This document shows positions 31,022 to 33,127 of a DNA stretch of 33,127 nt, one piece after another. The translations under genes were made by a program, and so were the position numbers. The stretch is taken from contig JAFGNR010000326.1 in assembly GCA_016926915.1 (NCBI GenBank), positions 1 through 33,127 of the forward strand, written 5' to 3'. The first letter of the stretch is position 1, and every line of letters begins with the position of its first letter. The notes under the pieces are model-generated. The model made no database searches. It had not been told where the DNA came from and saw only the letters and a program-made list of their open reading frames with translations. The DNA comes from Anaerolineae bacterium. GTDB lineage: Bacteria > Chloroflexota > Anaerolineae > B4-G1 > SLSP01.

Positions 31022-31834
31022 TTATTCCCGTTTCCCTAACTGTGTGGCCCGCACGTAGGCCGCCCAGATTGCCCGCGATAGGATCGTGCGAAAGCCCCCC
31101 TTCTCCAGATGGTAGAGCGCTTCTGCCGTAGTACCACCCGGCGAAGTGACCTGATTTCTTAGGATCGCCTGGTGTTCGTGGGATTGTTGGGCGTAGCGCA
31201 CTGATCCCAGGACGGTCTGGTAGACCAATTGTTCCGCTACACGCCGCGAGAACCCCAAATGCACGCCGGCGTCGATTAGACCTTCCATGAAGAGATAGAC
31301 ATAAGCCGGACCGGTGCCGGAAAGCGCTGTGGCCATATCGAGGTAGTGCTCGTCTTCCACGTAGACTTCTTCCCCCAGGGCGCGTAGCAGGGTCAGGGCA
31401 TGCGTTCGTTGTTCTTCTGATACGTCGGGCGTCGCGGTCCAGACAGTGATTCCTTGTCCGATTTGCGCCGGCGTATTGGGCATGGCGCGCACGATGGCCG
31501 GCGTCCCCAGTGCGGCATGAATGGTCTCGATGCGGATACCTGCTGCAATGGAGAAAACGAGAGCGTCTGGGGCCACATGGCCTTGGATTTCGTGCAATAC
31601 TCTCGGCATGACCTGGGGTTTGACGGAAAGGAAGATGACTTCTGCTTCCTGCGCGGCGGCCACGTTGTCGGTCGTGGTGCGGATGTCAAAGAGCGTTTTT
31701 AGCTCGGCGCACCGTTCCTGGCGTGGATTGGTGGCCAGGATGTCTTGCGGTTCGATTTCGGTTTCCCTCAGAACGCCTTTGACAAGCGCGCCTCCCATCG
31801 TTCCGCATCCAATAACAGCAATTGTCGGTGACAT
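31022..31834 (-). CDS. proC: Pyrroline-5-carboxylate reductase
   Basis: The 270-residue protein starts with an NAD(P)-binding Rossmann motif, IAVIGCGTMGGALVKG. It has FLSVKPQVMP and VRAMPNTPAQIGQG of ProC, and the C-terminal dimerisation and active-site region ATALSGTGPAYVYLFMEGLIDAGVHLGFSR with QVTSPGGTTAEAL. It catalyses the last step of proline synthesis, reducing pyrroline-5-carboxylate with NAD(P)H. The ATG at 31834 is chosen because the Rossmann fold begins there and a purine-rich AGGGGGG precedes it; the open frame to 31978 adds only non-conserved sequence overlapping the S41 peptidase gene. It lies 74 bp downstream of that gene in the same direction. Confidence 0.95.
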   Translation of the reverse strand: MSPTIAVIGCGTMGGALVKGVLRETEIEPQDILATNPRQERCAELKTLFDIRTTTDNVAAAQEAEVIFLSVKPQVMPRVLHEIQGHVAPDALVFSIAAGIRIETIHAALGTPAIVRAMPNTPAQIGQGITVWTATPDVSEEQRTHALTLLRALGEEVYVEDEHYLDMATALSGTGPAYVYLFMEGLIDAGVHLGFSRRVAEQLVYQTVLGSVRYAQQSHEHQAILRNQVTSPGGTTAEALYHLEKGGFRTILSRAIWAAYVRATQLGKRE

Positions 31835-31908
31835 TAGTTTCCCCCCTCTATGGGTAACTCGACCATGCCGGTGGGCGGCGCTTACCGAGTGTCCTACCGG
31901 CCAGATCT

Positions 31909-33127
31909 TTAGGGTGCATGCAACCAGGTGCAGGCTGCTTCCACGTAGGGATCGGCGGTTTCGGGAATCTCTTCCCACCGCCCGTTAACGTGAATGTCGG
32001 GCGTCAGTCCGGCGCCTTCGAACGAAGAGCCATCCAGCCGGACGAATGACTCCTCTGCCAGCCACAGTCGCGATCCATCCTTGAAACCGTGTGGATAGAC
32101 GCCTTCCACGTTGCCGGCCGTGGGTTGCCCGATAAGGATGGCGCGCCCGCGTTCCTGCAGCGCGCTGCTGAAGACCTCGGCATAGCTTTCCGTCATGGGG
32201 CCAATCAGCACGGCCAACGGAAGTGTGAGCGTCTCTCCGATCGGGTCGCTTGCGATATCCAGCGTCTCGACTGTTCCCCCCTGATGCTGAAAACTGCCGA
32301 TAGGTCCGGAGATGAAAAGCGCCAAGAGACTTTCCAGTTCCGTATAGATGCCCCCGCCATTGATGCGGAGATCAAGGATCAGACCGTCAACGGGATAGGT
32401 TTCGAGTAAACCGGTAATGGCCTCCCGCGTGCGTTCTGCAATCGTCATATCCCAGAATGTAGGAATCAGCACGTAGCCAAAGAGCATCTCGCCGCTGTGA
32501 ATAGGGCGCGTCAATACCGGCAGTTGCGTGGCAATGCGCGCGCGTGTGACGCTGATAGTACGGGGTGCGCTTTCGGGCGTCTGAATGGTGAGCGTGACCA
32601 TGCTGCCCTCCGGTCCCGAGAGTAAATCGAGATTGTCAAAGCCGTCCGGTGTACAGCACGTGGGAAGCCCCTCGATGGAGAGGATACGATCGTGCGCGCG
32701 GATTCCTGCCTGTTCTGCCGGACTGTCCGGGAAAGTGAGGAGCACCACGCCGTAGGCTGCATTTTCCGGCACGGTGCTGTAAATGCCAATACCCACATAA
32801 TTTAAATCCCCTCTGACGGCCTGTTCTTCCTCGAATACCTCAGCGGGGGAAAGGTAGATCGAGTGCCGGTCCTCCAGGCGTCCGATGAGGTCTTGCATTA
32901 ACAACCAGAACGCCTCATCATCCGGCGCCATGGCAACCAGCGGCCGGAAATCGATGCACACCTGATCCCAAGCGACGCCGTTGAAGTCGGGGTAGACGTA
33001 GTTGTCGTGTACCAGTTCACAAATCTGTTCGAATTGCATCAGATACCGGCTGTCCTTGGCGATGTGGGCGACGCCGGCCTGATCGCTGATGTGGGACGCG
33101 ATATCCGGTTGATCGCGATTCCGAAGG
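31909..33127 (-). CDS. S41-family peptidase with PDZ domain, N-terminus outside the window
   Basis: The reverse frame stays open to the right edge, so at least 405 residues are present and the true start is missing; an ATG at 33039 is internal. A helical N-terminal part (QFEQICELVHDNYVYPDFNG) leads to a PDZ domain (GIGIYSTVPENAAYGVVLLTFPDSPAEQAGIRAHDRILSIEG). The S41 core then has GLILDLRINGGG, IGPMTESYAEVFSSAL with the catalytic Ser in TESYAE, and GQPTAGNVEG. The Lys of the CtpA GKG motif is replaced by Asn in that last segment, as in other members with the NVEGVYP pattern. Carboxyl-terminal processing proteases act on exported or misfolded proteins; whether this one is secreted cannot be seen without its N-terminus. 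Confidence 0.88.
   Translation of the reverse strand, partial: LRNRDQPDIASHISDQAGVAHIAKDSRYLMQFEQICELVHDNYVYPDFNGVAWDQVCIDFRPLVAMAPDDEAFWLLMQDLIGRLEDRHSIYLSPAEVFEEEQAVRGDLNYVGIGIYSTVPENAAYGVVLLTFPDSPAEQAGIRAHDRILSIEGLPTCCTPDGFDNLDLLSGPEGSMVTLTIQTPESAPRTISVTRARIATQLPVLTRPIHSGEMLFGYVLIPTFWDMTIAERTREAITGLLETYPVDGLILDLRINGGGIYTELESLLALFISGPIGSFQHQGGTVETLDIASDPIGETLTLPLAVLIGPMTESYAEVFSSALQERGRAILIGQPTAGNVEGVYPHGFKDGSRLWLAEESFVRLDGSSFEGAGLTPDIHVNGRWEEIPETADPYVEAACTWLHAP

Noticed and set aside
1-33127. tRNA, rRNA, CRISPR array, insertion sequence or prophage genes
   Set aside because: I looked through the gene gaps and found no cloverleaf, repeat-spacer array, transposase or integrase signature; the only candidate mobile item is the palindrome at 2630-2700.

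Overview
The window looks like a chromosomal piece of a GC-rich bacterium, most likely a Chloroflexota (Anaerolineae-like) genome. This is inferred from style, not from a marker search. The signs are lipoproteins with long Pro/Thr linkers after the lipobox, a very large O-antigen-ligase-like protein with a TPR tail, a tandem-HTH plus TPR gene pair, and a complex-I-like [NiFe] hydrogenase. Genes are densely packed, with many stop/start overlaps of the TGATG, ATGA or GTGA type. Promoters resemble sigma-70 sites, often with an extended -10.

Left part (1-10067): a partial LarA/DUF2088-family gene and a HAD phosphatase are read leftward. They are divergent from a lipoprotein alpha/beta hydrolase that has a very good promoter. 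A 71-bp nested palindrome sits between that gene and a convergent PrsW-like membrane protease. Next comes a lipoprotein fusing a DsbA-like thioredoxin domain to a degenerate cyclophilin domain, then a two-gene cell-envelope unit (WecA/MraY-type glycosyl-phosphate transferase and an O-antigen-ligase/TPR protein).

Centre (10280-19458): one promoter precedes a twelve-gene operon. It encodes a split NuoJ equivalent (MbhD- and MbhE-like), NuoK-, NuoL-, NuoM-, NuoN- and NuoA-like membrane subunits, then NuoB, C, D, H and I homologues. The NuoD-like subunit keeps both Cys pairs of a [NiFe] site, so the complex is read as a group 4 membrane-bound hydrogenase coupling ferredoxin oxidation/H2 chemistry to ion pumping, not as NADH dehydrogenase. 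No NuoEFG, Hyp maturation, CODH or formate dehydrogenase genes are present.

Right-centre (19484-25655): a leftward group (membrane-anchored glycosidase-like protein, lone sugar-binding lipoprotein, glycerate 2-kinase) is divergent from a translationally coupled NUDIX hydrolase and FAD-linked oxidase.

Right part (25784-33127): a leftward block contains a tandem-HTH regulator, a TPR protein, rplI, a RodZ-like protein and rimO. It is followed on the other side of an 843-bp non-coding gap by rightward rpsT, then leftward proC and an S41 peptidase that runs off the edge. The gap holds a cluster of DnaA-box-like 9-mers on both strands, and a near-perfect ParB-binding parS site (28501-28516) lies about 1.5 kb away. 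Together these make this a strong candidate for the chromosomal replication origin, away from dnaA. I regard this as the most important signal in the window, with the unusual hydrogenase second.
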